In this document: positions 16,188-24,162 of the stretch, in pieces
How the letters are laid out: every line of letters starts with the position of its first letter
Position numbering within the stretch: the stretch's first letter is position 1
DNA from: an uncultured Flavobacteriales bacterium
GTDB lineage: Bacteria; Bacteroidota; Bacteroidia; Flavobacteriales_D; Crocinitomicaceae
Assembly (NCBI GenBank): GCA_937973685.1
Contig: CALJKJ010000002.1
Span: forward strand, 46,296-110,295
DNA length: 64,000 nucleotides
Direction: 5' to 3'
The notes under the pieces: model-generated
The model's database searches: none
What the model was told of the DNA's origin: nothing
What the model saw: only the letters and a program-made list of their open reading frames with translations
Made by a program: the position numbers and the translations under genes

Positions 16188-18599
16188 ATGTATAAGTTAC
16201 TTTTTTTCTTCGTCTTTTCTATTCTAGTGACTGGAGCTTTTGGTCAAGGAATGACCATTTCAAGTTTGACGACAATGAATTCAACCGCTGTAAGTTGTGA
16301 TTCATTAAGCATTAATTTTTCAGCTATTTCTGCTGTACCATCAAATGCCGATGTGAATGTGTTGATCAATGGAACGAATTTTTCAACAACTTCGTTAAAC
16401 GTTCAAGTAAATTGGGGAGATGGTTCTCAAACAACTCACCTTGCAACAATCAATCAAATTGGTCAGTCAATCGTTTTTCAACCTGCAGTTCGTCATCAAT
16501 ACGCGCAACCGGGTACGTATATGGTCAACATGTATGTAATAAATTCAGGAAACAATACGTTTGCCTCAACCCAATTTAATTACAACTATCAACCATGTAA
16601 CATAACCATTCCTGCAAATGTTATTTTAGATTGCAATAACGATGGCGTAACAGATACAGTTTTTACATCTAATGTTCCAATGATGCTTGTTAATACAAAC
16701 ATGACGACTTTTTATAATGCAAGTTTGAATAATGGGCAAGCAGTTTTCCAAAATGTATTACCTGGCACGTATAGTTTGACTGTTCCAGCGACATGGCAAT
16801 CTTCAAATGGTTATCTTGTATCCTATAATAATCCGCCTTTTATTACGATTAATTCCAATACGACAACTTATCCTTTTTCATCGGTTGGATTGATCTGTGA
16901 TACAGTCGCTACCAATATGTGTGCGATTGGGTTTGTTTTTTGTGACTCAGATAACAATGGGGTTTATTCTTCCAACGAAAGTGTGTTACCGAATGTTCCA
17001 TTTACTTTAGTTAATGGAAATGTTGCTTATGGTTTTTGGACAAACAGTAATGGCTATTTTAATGGCCAGTACCAAGGGTTACCAGGTAGCGCGACAACTA
17101 TTCAAGTAAATCCTAATTATGTATTGCCCAATGGCGGAACGATAAATAGTGGGCCGTATACTTTTATGGCATCAACCTGTACGTCTCAAACAACGGTTCC
17201 TATTCCTGTTAATTGTGGTAATTTCACCAATCCAACAAGCTGTGTAGCAGTAACGGTTTTTTGCGATCCAAACGATAATGGCATATTGGATAATGGAGAA
17301 ACACCCATTCCAAATGCTCCGTTGACAATTATTGCAAATCCGTTTGCGAGTAATTTAACGATTTATACAGATAGCAATGGAGTTGCACAAATTTGTGGCA
17401 ATTATTTTCAATCAACTACTTTGTTTGCTTCCATTAACCAAAATTGGTTAGGACAGCATGGGTATCAAGCGTTGAATGTCAATTTTACCATTCAAACTTC
17501 TCCTGCTGGAACAACAAACATGGCGTATTATCCCATCGATTGTTCACCTACTTTGTGCGCAGATTTGTGGACATCGGTAACACCTTGGATTGGTTATTTT
17601 CAAGGAACAACAGCTTATATTAAATTGAAATACGGTAATTATGGGCCATTAACGGCATCAAGTGGAACATTACAATTAACATTGCCTGCTGGTGTTTCTG
17701 TCGTAACTTCTTCTATAAACATTCCGGGTTATACGATTTCTGGAAACACCATTTCGTGGAACATCACAGCAACACCAAACTTTCAATTCACAGATATTAT
17801 TCAAGTAACGGTACCGAGTGGTTTACCAAGTGGAACACCTCATAATTTTATTGCAACGATAACACCGAGCTCATCAATTAACGATTGCAATCAGACGAAC
17901 AACACGTCTAATTTGCTTCAAATTTTGGGAAGTAGTTATGATCCAAATGACAAGACGGTAAATCTTCCTGAACAAATAAGCCCTGTAGTAGATGACTATT
18001 TAACGTATGTTATACGTTTTCAAAATACAGGAACTGCTCCAGCACAAAACGTTTACATCATGGACACCTTGAGTCCATATATTGATTGGTCGTCTGTTCA
18101 GGTATTGGAAACGAGTCATCCGATGAATTTATTAGAGTTGAATGGCGGTATTTTACGCTTTGATTTCCCGCAAATTTGGTTAGCCGATAGCACCACGAAT
18201 GAACCACTCAGTCATGGACATGTTGTTTACCGAGTAAAAGAAAATCCAGGAAATGGTCCAGGTATAGGGATTGCAAATACAGCATTTATCTATTTCGACT
18301 GGAACGATCCTGTTGTTACAAATACAACGTGGAATGTCAATGCTGATTTAGCAGTGATTGACAATCAGCAAGCGCAGTTTGTAGTGTATCCAAATCCAGC
18401 GACAAATGTTGTTACAATTTCAGGACAACAAGATATTACAGCGGTTCAATTAATAGATATGATGGGTAATCTCGTTTACGAAATGACCGCTAATTCAAAA
18501 CAATTGACAATTGCTACTTCAGATTTACAAGCAGGGGTATACATCTTGGCTGTAACTGCTGCTGATAGTACAACACGACAAACGTTTATCAAACAATAA
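16188..18599 (+). CDS. T9SS cargo protein with PKD and CDxDNNG repeats
   Basis: An 803-residue exported surface protein. Start at ATG 16188, which opens the signal peptide (MYKLLFFFVFSILVTGAFGQ). In order: a PKD-like domain (VNWGDGSQ, HQYAQPGTY), three beta-sandwich repeats each opening with a C(D/N) acidic loop (ILDCNNDGV, VFCDSDNNGV, VFCDPNDNGI) like calcium-binding SdrD B-type domains, a DUF11-like segment, the conserved SYDPNDKTV...YVIRFQNTGTAPA domain common in Bacteroidota surface proteins, and a T9SS type A sorting domain (FVVYPNPATNVVTISG to the end). It is likely cell-surface or released; its ligand is unknown. Confidence 0.87.
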   Translation: MYKLLFFFVFSILVTGAFGQGMTISSLTTMNSTAVSCDSLSINFSAISAVPSNADVNVLINGTNFSTTSLNVQVNWGDGSQTTHLATINQIGQSIVFQPAVRHQYAQPGTYMVNMYVINSGNNTFASTQFNYNYQPCNITIPANVILDCNNDGVTDTVFTSNVPMMLVNTNMTTFYNASLNNGQAVFQNVLPGTYSLTVPATWQSSNGYLVSYNNPPFITINSNTTTYPFSSVGLICDTVATNMCAIGFVFCDSDNNGVYSSNESVLPNVPFTLVNGNVAYGFWTNSNGYFNGQYQGLPGSATTIQVNPNYVLPNGGTINSGPYTFMASTCTSQTTVPIPVNCGNFTNPTSCVAVTVFCDPNDNGILDNGETPIPNAPLTIIANPFASNLTIYTDSNGVAQICGNYFQSTTLFASINQNWLGQHGYQALNVNFTIQTSPAGTTNMAYYPIDCSPTLCADLWTSVTPWIGYFQGTTAYIKLKYGNYGPLTASSGTLQLTLPAGVSVVTSSINIPGYTISGNTISWNITATPNFQFTDIIQVTVPSGLPSGTPHNFIATITPSSSINDCNQTNNTSNLLQILGSSYDPNDKTVNLPEQISPVVDDYLTYVIRFQNTGTAPAQNVYIMDTLSPYIDWSSVQVLETSHPMNLLELNGGILRFDFPQIWLADSTTNEPLSHGHVVYRVKENPGNGPGIGIANTAFIYFDWNDPVVTNTTWNVNADLAVIDNQQAQFVVYPNPATNVVTISGQQDITAVQLIDMMGNLVYEMTANSKQLTIATSDLQAGVYILAVTAADSTTRQTFIKQ

Positions 18600-18610
18600 A
18601 ATAATGAGAT

Positions 18611-18644
18611 AAAAAAAGGCGATCTAAATGGATCGCCTTTTTTT
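18611..18644. terminator. Bidirectional intrinsic terminator
   Basis: A 14-bp perfect stem with seven A/T pairs outside GGCGATC / GATCGCC and a 6-nt loop (18625-18630). It lies between two converging genes (ends at 18599 and 18658). It has T-tracts on both strands, so it can serve both. Confidence 0.93.
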
Positions 18645-18657
18645 GTTATATAAAGAT

Positions 18658-19014
18658 TTATTCTTCATCGTCGTCTTCATCAGCTTCATCCGCTTTATCG
18701 TCAAAAGAATCAATATCATCGTCATCGTCAGTTGATTCATCGTCGTCTTCTTTTGCATCAACTGCTTCGAAATCTTCTTCGAAATCTTCCTCATCATCAT
18801 CAACTGAAGGAGCTTTTATTGCAATTTTAGGAAGTTTCACTAAATAGATTGCTTCTTCAGTTTCCCACAACAATGAATCAAAAATTTCACCAGTAATTGG
18901 ATTTGTCATTTTCGTCATTGCACCTGCAAAACCATCAGGGAAGGCGATTAATAATTCTTTTTTTTGCTCGATAGTCAACTTTTCGTAGCTGATAATTGAT
19001 TTCTTCTTTGACAT
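18658..19014 (-). CDS. Small protein with long poly-acidic tail
   Basis: A 118-residue cytosolic protein. Residues 1-67 form a compact domain (IEQKKELLIAFPDGFAGAM, TEEAIYLVKLPKI). About 50 following residues are almost entirely Asp/Glu with a few Ala, Ser and Lys. Short proteins of this plan are common in Flavobacteria beside a small partner like the gene just upstream (4 bp gap), so the two form an operon. I cannot assign a function. Acidic tails of this kind can mimic nucleic acid or chaperone basic proteins; that is speculation here. Confidence 0.75.
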   Translation of the reverse strand: MSKKKSIISYEKLTIEQKKELLIAFPDGFAGAMTKMTNPITGEIFDSLLWETEEAIYLVKLPKIAIKAPSVDDDEEDFEEDFEAVDAKEDDDESTDDDDDIDSFDDKADEADEDDDEE

Positions 19015-19018
19015 GATC

Positions 19019-19306
19019 TTATATTTCTAGTTTGAGAATGCGCTGAATGGGAATAACGACACTTTTCTTTAACACAATGGACTCATCGGTAACAGCCCAA
19101 ATTGTAGTATGAACCATTTTTTCTCCTGTTTCATCCGCAAAGTAAATCTTTACTTTTTGGTGTTCTAAATTACCAAGCGATATAGCACGTTGAACAGCAC
19201 GCTTTCTGTCGGCAATGTAATCGTCATTAGTTAACACTTCCGCTAATGGGAAATGAAGCCCTTCAACTTGTTCTTTGTCTATCTCTAGAATGTGTTCTGT
19301 GTTCAT
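19019..19306 (-). CDS. Small conserved hypothetical protein
   Basis: A 95-residue soluble protein starting MNTEHILEIDKEQVEGLHF. I choose ATG 19306, since a longer frame to 19366 would run through a good promoter (19322-19350). It ends with a small beta-rich region (HQKVKIYFADETG, VVIPIQRILKLEI) that resembles an SH3- or Sm-like barrel. It is 4 bp upstream of the acidic-tail gene and surely in the same operon. The family is not named with confidence. Confidence 0.7.
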   Translation of the reverse strand: MNTEHILEIDKEQVEGLHFPLAEVLTNDDYIADRKRAVQRAISLGNLEHQKVKIYFADETGEKMVHTTIWAVTDESIVLKKSVVIPIQRILKLEI

Positions 19307-19321
19307 TTTAGTAATTTGAGG

Positions 19322-19350
19322 CAAAAATAAATGAATTGATGAATTGGCAA
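19322..19350 (-). promoter_or_regulatory. Promoter TTG-18-TATTTTTG of the small-protein operon
   Basis: Minus strand: TTG (19350-19348), 18-nt spacer, TATTTTTG (19329-19322), 15 nt to ATG 19306. Confidence 0.6.
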
Positions 19351-19449
19351 AACAGTTTTTAATCAATCTTTCATAAAAAATATAAACTTCTAATTGTTCA
19401 AAGAGAAACCCATAAAAGTGGTCACGCTATTTTTATTTGATATTGTTTC

Positions 19450-19490
19450 GATTAATATTAAACCTACGCGTTGAGGATTAATATTTTACC
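19450..19490. repeat. Direct repeat GATTAATATTnnACC, 26 bp apart
   Basis: Two copies at 19450-19464 and 19476-19490 agree at all bases except the two marked n. They lie in a 273-bp non-coding gap between two minus-strand units, about 100-140 bp upstream of the promoter at 19322-19350. Otherwise the gap holds only that promoter and the dyad at 19541-19575. The tandem phased layout resembles a regulator site, but no regulator is known. Confidence 0.4.
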
Positions 19491-19540
19491 AATTTTTTAT
19501 GTTGTAGTTATTTAGTGTTTAGTGACTTCCAAAAACACGT

Positions 19541-19575
19541 TTTCAGTTGATTAATAAAAAATCGGGCAACTGAAA
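19541..19575 (-). terminator. Dyad after the LytTR gene, possible terminator
   Basis: A perfect 9-bp inverted repeat TTTCAGTTG / CAACTGAAA with a 17-nt loop, starting 4 bp after the LytTR gene stop. It lacks a clear T-tract after the stem on the minus strand, so the terminator call is weak. Confidence 0.4.
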
Positions 19576-19579
19576 TAAA

Positions 19580-20323
19580 TTATAAATTTTCCAATATTTG
19601 AAAGAACACATCTCTTTTTGCAGGGGAAAGTGGAACTTCAGAACCATCTTTCATTACTACAGCACCGCCATTTCCTTTGTCGTAGCGATCAACATAATCC
19701 AAATTGACCAAATGTGATTGCTGCACGCGTAAGAAGTTATGACCTGTTAATAGCGTTTCGTAATCTTTTAATGTGCGTGACACCAATATTTTTTTTCCGT
19801 TTTTCAAGAAAAAAGAGGTGTAATTTCTATCTGCTTCACAACGAATAATTTGGTCCAATTCTACAACATGAACAGATTCTTGTGTTTTTAACACCAATCT
19901 TCTTTTTTGATTGGGCTGAATATTGTGTTGCAGCGCTTCAAATTGCGGTTCTGCTTTGGTATCGTTAAATGTTGCTAATGCGCGTTCAATGGCACTTCTT
20001 AATTCATCAGCATCTACGGGCTTTAAAATGTAATCCAACGCCGAAAACTTAATTGCTTTGATTGCAAATTCTTCGTGAGCAGTGATAAAAATCACTTCAA
20101 AATTTTTGTTGGGAATAGCTTTCAATAAATCAAAACCAGTACCATCAGGCATTTGTATATCCAGAAAAACCAAATCGGGCTGAATAGCTTGAATGGCAGC
20201 AATACCCGTTTGAACACTTTCACCCATCGGAATAGCCTCTATACCTAAGTCAAACGAAGTAATCATTTTGGCTATGAGTTCCCGCGTTCGCTGCTCGTCG
20301 TCAATAATTAGCGCCTTTTTCAT
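19580..20323 (-). CDS. LytTR-family response regulator
   Basis: A 247-residue DNA-binding response regulator. The N-terminal receiver has the acidic pair in ALIIDDEQRT, the phospho-acceptor Asp in VFLDIQMPDGTGF (about residue 57) and Lys in LKPVDADEL. The C-terminal LytTR domain covers about residues 140-245 (VHVVELDQIIRCEADRNYT, FLRVQQSHLVNLDYV). It is the partner of the histidine kinase encoded 92 bp upstream on the same strand. Targets are unknown; LytTR proteins usually bind paired direct repeats. Confidence 0.93.
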   Translation of the reverse strand: MKKALIIDDEQRTRELIAKMITSFDLGIEAIPMGESVQTGIAAIQAIQPDLVFLDIQMPDGTGFDLLKAIPNKNFEVIFITAHEEFAIKAIKFSALDYILKPVDADELRSAIERALATFNDTKAEPQFEALQHNIQPNQKRRLVLKTQESVHVVELDQIIRCEADRNYTSFFLKNGKKILVSRTLKDYETLLTGHNFLRVQQSHLVNLDYVDRYDKGNGGAVVMKDGSEVPLSPAKRDVFFQILENL

Positions 20324-20415
20324 GCTTTATTTAATAGGTTAATGATCTTTCTCTGTGCAATATACAATTTCTTTTACATTTTGAGTTTCCGTGCAATAAA
20401 TTTAATCCGCACCAA

Positions 20416-22641
20416 TTATGTCAGGGCATGATCTGCCGTTGTTTTATAAGGAATGTAAATCGTTACAATTGTTCCCGTTTGTTTAACAGCATCAAAATCA
20501 GTAATGAGTAACTTGCCTTGCGTTTTGAATTTTGCATTCAGGTTGTTGATGCGCTCTTGCGTGATTTTCATCGCCATGCTTTTGTGCTCTTTGCTTTTTT
20601 TGTTTTTCTCTGAAACGTTTCTACCAACGCCATTATCTTCAATAATTATACGGAGTAAATTGCCTTTAGTTGCAAAGGAAACATGAATAAACCCATTTTC
20701 AACGGTGTGTAATTGCCCGTGTTCAATGGCATTTTCAATGAATGGCTGAGTGATCATGGGTGGAATGATGGCCTCATTGTCTAATAGAAAGGAAGGAACA
20801 TCAATACTGTAATGAAAACGATCGCCAAAGCGCAACTGTTGCGTCTCTAAGTATTTGTTTAGAATATCCATTTCTGTTGTAATAGCAATGAATTCTTTCG
20901 AAGAATTTTCCAAAATTAAGCGCATTAACTTTGAGAAATTCACCAAAAACTTGGACGAGTTCTTGGTGTCATTTTCGTAAATATAACTTTGAATTACAGA
21001 CATAGCATTAAAGACAAAGTGCGGATTCATTTGCGAGCGCAACAACACTTGATTCATTTCGGCTTCTTTTTGTAATTGCTTGATTTCTCGTTGTTTCCAG
21101 CGCGAATACACAATAATTCCTCCTAAAAATACTAACAAAACGATCCCAATAATGATGTAAAATTGAAAGATGTTGCGCAAGCGGGTGTTTTGCAATTGTG
21201 CGGTCGTTAGTTCGCTGTCTTTGCGTTGTATGCTAATCGAATCAGATTGCATTTCTATCAATCGATCCCGTTGTTCGGAACGATAAAGCTCTGATATTTC
21301 CGCGATTTTAGTGCTTACTTCAACTGCTTTTGAGCTGTCTGAATAGTTGGAATAAAGTGCTAAATAGCGATAAGCATCGTATAAATTACCCGTTTTATAA
21401 TAAACATCTGCCATCGATCGATAGGTTGGATAAACAGAACCAAGGAACCCAAATTGCATGCGAATGGCAACGGAACGTTTTAAATAAGTCAAAGCATTTG
21501 CAAATTTTCCTTGTTTTTCAAAAACATTTCCAATTAAATGATAAACAGCAGCAATTTGAACGCGGTTACCAGCCGATTCAAAATAAACCAATGCTTGGTT
21601 GTATAATTTTAATGCTTCATTATAATCGGCACTAAACAGGTAAATGTTCCCCAAATTAATGTGCGCTCTTCCCAGTCCATCAGGATCATTGAATCGCTGT
21701 AAAATTTGGACTGCTAGTTGTAAAATGGCGATAGCGCGGTTGGTTTCTTTCTTAGCAAACGACACCATTCCTAAATTAGACAACGCAAGACCGACCAAAT
21801 GGTCGTTATGAAATCGTTCCGCTGCTTCCTTGGATTGATTAAAATAATTGGTCGCATCTTGGTAGTTCATTAAGCCAAATTGCGCTTCACCAATTTCTCG
21901 TTGGAAATTAGCAAGTTTCGGTAAATCGCCTGCTTCTTTGGCAAGTTGTAAGGCGCCAAAATTTTTGGAAACACTGAATTCTATTTGTCCGAAGTAGTAG
22001 TAAATTTTTGATTGCGTATTGATACAAGTTGCCAACAAAGATTTATCCCCTGTTTTCCGCGCAAAATCGATCGCGACATCCACTTCATTCAATGCGCGCG
22101 ACTTGTCGTTTTTCTCCATGAAAAACAGGGAGTACAACCGTAAATTGTCAGCAATTAGCGCAGGATTATTAAGTTTATTTGCCAATAAACGCGCTTCTTT
22201 GAGATAATTGTCAGCTTGGTTATACGACCGAATGGAAATGTGATATTCAGCCAGTAAATGATAAACAGCAACTTTTGTAGAGAGGAGTTTCAATTGATTT
22301 AAAGCGGGCTGTAACCGATTGATTTCTTGGAAGTATGACGCTCGGTCACCCTTCAGAAGTGTAAGCTGTAGGTTGTAAATTTTTGCTTTCACCCGATTAT
22401 CGACAGTGGTTCGCTTACCCAAACTGAGTAATTGTTCACGAATCGAGTCTGCCTTTTCCAAGTCTGTTCGTTGGTAGATTTCTCCTAAACGCAACAGGTA
22501 ATCAAAACGTTTTGCTTCGGTTTGCGTAGCCTGAATTTGTGCGACAAGGCGCGTTTCGTCACTCGTTGCTGCAGTAACTATTACCGGAATTAAAATTCCC
22601 ATTAACAGGAAAAGTCCACCAAATAACCAACTGTTTTTCAT
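20416..22641 (-). CDS. TPR-containing LytS-type sensor histidine kinase
   Basis: A 741-residue membrane sensor kinase. A signal/anchor at the N terminus is followed by about 450 residues of TPR-like helices (repeated A..NLGxxY motifs such as ALSNLGMVSFAKKE and AHINLGNIYLFSADYNEAL), a short coiled coil, one membrane helix (FYIIIGIVLLVFLGGIIVY, about residue 495), and a His_kinase domain with the phospho-His in SQMNPHFVFNAM, the N-box PFIENAIEHG and the G-box EDNGVGRN. The TPR part is periplasmic and probably senses a protein or peptide. It pairs with the downstream LytTR regulator. Its promoter abuts the ATG. Confidence 0.92.
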   Translation of the reverse strand: MKNSWLFGGLFLLMGILIPVIVTAATSDETRLVAQIQATQTEAKRFDYLLRLGEIYQRTDLEKADSIREQLLSLGKRTTVDNRVKAKIYNLQLTLLKGDRASYFQEINRLQPALNQLKLLSTKVAVYHLLAEYHISIRSYNQADNYLKEARLLANKLNNPALIADNLRLYSLFFMEKNDKSRALNEVDVAIDFARKTGDKSLLATCINTQSKIYYYFGQIEFSVSKNFGALQLAKEAGDLPKLANFQREIGEAQFGLMNYQDATNYFNQSKEAAERFHNDHLVGLALSNLGMVSFAKKETNRAIAILQLAVQILQRFNDPDGLGRAHINLGNIYLFSADYNEALKLYNQALVYFESAGNRVQIAAVYHLIGNVFEKQGKFANALTYLKRSVAIRMQFGFLGSVYPTYRSMADVYYKTGNLYDAYRYLALYSNYSDSSKAVEVSTKIAEISELYRSEQRDRLIEMQSDSISIQRKDSELTTAQLQNTRLRNIFQFYIIIGIVLLVFLGGIIVYSRWKQREIKQLQKEAEMNQVLLRSQMNPHFVFNAMSVIQSYIYENDTKNSSKFLVNFSKLMRLILENSSKEFIAITTEMDILNKYLETQQLRFGDRFHYSIDVPSFLLDNEAIIPPMITQPFIENAIEHGQLHTVENGFIHVSFATKGNLLRIIIEDNGVGRNVSEKNKKSKEHKSMAMKITQERINNLNAKFKTQGKLLITDFDAVKQTGTIVTIYIPYKTTADHALT

Positions 22642-22645
22642 GGTT

Positions 22646-22678
22646 TAAAAATAGCTGATTTTCAGTTCTTTTTGCCAA
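22646..22678 (-). promoter_or_regulatory. Kinase promoter TTG-22-TATTTTTA, leaderless geometry
   Basis: Minus strand: TTG (22678-22676), 22-nt spacer, TATTTTTA (22653-22646), then AACC and the ATG at 22641. Confidence 0.55.
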
Positions 22679-22751
22679 AAAAAGTATAAAAGCTTAACAT
22701 AGTATTTTAACTCTCCTCTAAACTTCTCTATATTTTCCTGTTATGATTGAT

Positions 22752-24044
22752 TTAATTATTGATTAAACTCAATTTTAATCGTTTTTTACACGAATTTAGT
22801 TCCACATCCAAAATATAGATAGCAGGGTTTAACTCAATAATAAACTGATTTAACTCGTCAATTGAAATAGGCGCAGTAATTAACTTCTTACCATCCTCAC
22901 ATGAAATGCTTGTTATCAAAATGTTGTCTTCATTCTTAAAGTGAATTTGATTGGAAGTAGGATTTGGATAAAGAATAATTTCATCCAGTAAATCTACAAC
23001 GTTCACATTCCCCATCCATTCACATTCCCCAAATGATTTTATTACACTATAGGTTCCTGGAGAATTAACAATTAAATTCGAACCAACGTATCCAGTGTTC
23101 CAAATCACGTTTTCATTCGGTAGCGCATTAACTTTTAGTTCTATTGGAAAATCTGTTGAACCACACAGCAAAATATCTTGACCTAAATCACTTGACCCAG
23201 AAAAACGATGAATAGATATGGTGTCGCGCATTTTACATTGTCCAAAAGTAGCTTCCAACCATATTAATTTTTCGTCAGGTGAAACATTTATAGAACTAAC
23301 ACTAGAACCATTACTCCAAAGGTAGCCATCAGCAGAAGTAATGGTACTCAATTCAATGGGTAAATTGTCACAAACAATTAAGGAGCTATCTAACAAACTT
23401 TCAGGCATTGGTGGACAAGCAATTACTTCCACTTCGTCAATAAGTAAATAAATATCTGGTAATGGATTTGTAGTAGGGTTACTGATTGGGACATATGTTA
23501 AATTGTAATCTTTTTTGAAACAACCGATAATTAACCATGTTTCAGTTCCCGTTGCGGTATAATATTGCGAAAATTCCTCGTAATGATTGTAGTTGCTTAA
23601 TATAGCGTTTTCGGGATTTTTCAAAGCTGGATTAATATTACCGATTTGTGCTTCTAAACCCGACGGATTACCATTCCAATTGTGGATAAATCCAACCCCT
23701 AAATCGTCTGTTGAGAAAACACTTCGATCTGTTAACCTATAATTAAAAGATACTTTATATGTTTTTCCTGCTTCGAAATCACCTATAATATTTTGAGCGA
23801 TATACTCTTGCCAATCATTTGCAATTGAACTCCAAAAGCGTAATCCAACACATCTAGCTCCCTGGGTTACAGTTATATACCCTTCTTGACTTGGCCCAAT
23901 CCCTAAATGGTCAACACTCAGAATTTGGCGCCACGAATTCGAAATAGATTGTTCAAAGCTATAATTAGAAATAAGGTTTTGCCCTACCACTTTAAAGTTG
24001 CAAAGTAAAATTAGGAGAAAGAAAACACGAAGTAACTTAAGCAT
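22752..24044 (-). CDS. Secreted T9SS cargo-like protein
   Basis: A 430-residue exported protein with a hydrophobic signal (LLRVFFLLILLCNFKVVGQ). The N half is a carbohydrate-binding or jelly-roll-like domain (LISNYSFEQ, EAGKTYKVSFNYRLTD), followed by an Ig-like region with paired Cys (IVCDNLPIELS, ILLCGSTDFPIEL). The end has the type A-like sorting signature EIILYPNPTSNQIHFKN and closes in KRLKLSLINN. The NLISNYSFE opening is a common start of Bacteroidota surface proteins. It has its own promoter and is divergent from leuS. The ligand is unknown. Confidence 0.78.
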   Translation of the reverse strand: MLKLLRVFFLLILLCNFKVVGQNLISNYSFEQSISNSWRQILSVDHLGIGPSQEGYITVTQGARCVGLRFWSSIANDWQEYIAQNIIGDFEAGKTYKVSFNYRLTDRSVFSTDDLGVGFIHNWNGNPSGLEAQIGNINPALKNPENAILSNYNHYEEFSQYYTATGTETWLIIGCFKKDYNLTYVPISNPTTNPLPDIYLLIDEVEVIACPPMPESLLDSSLIVCDNLPIELSTITSADGYLWSNGSSVSSINVSPDEKLIWLEATFGQCKMRDTISIHRFSGSSDLGQDILLCGSTDFPIELKVNALPNENVIWNTGYVGSNLIVNSPGTYSVIKSFGECEWMGNVNVVDLLDEIILYPNPTSNQIHFKNEDNILITSISCEDGKKLITAPISIDELNQFIIELNPAIYILDVELNSCKKRLKLSLINN

Positions 24045-24064
24045 GAAAATTAGTTTGATATAAA

Positions 24065-24096
24065 CAAATATACAATTTAGAACATAAACTATTCAA
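24065..24096 (-). promoter_or_regulatory. Promoter TTG-21-TATATTTG for the 24044 gene
   Basis: Minus strand: TTG (24096-24094), 21-nt spacer, TATATTTG (24072-24065), 20 nt to ATG 24044. It is back to back with the leuS promoter. Confidence 0.65.
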
Positions 24097-24100
24097 TGAA

Positions 24101-24136
24101 TTTGGCATTTATTCAATTTTGGAATCCTTATCTTTG
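24101..24136 (+). promoter_or_regulatory. leuS promoter, TATCTTTG
   Basis: TATCTTTG at 24129-24136, 26 nt before ATG 24163. The nearest TTTG -33 candidate (24101-24104) is 24 nt away, slightly long. Confidence 0.55.
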
Positions 24137-24162
24137 CCACTTTGTAAATAAGCAGTGCAATA

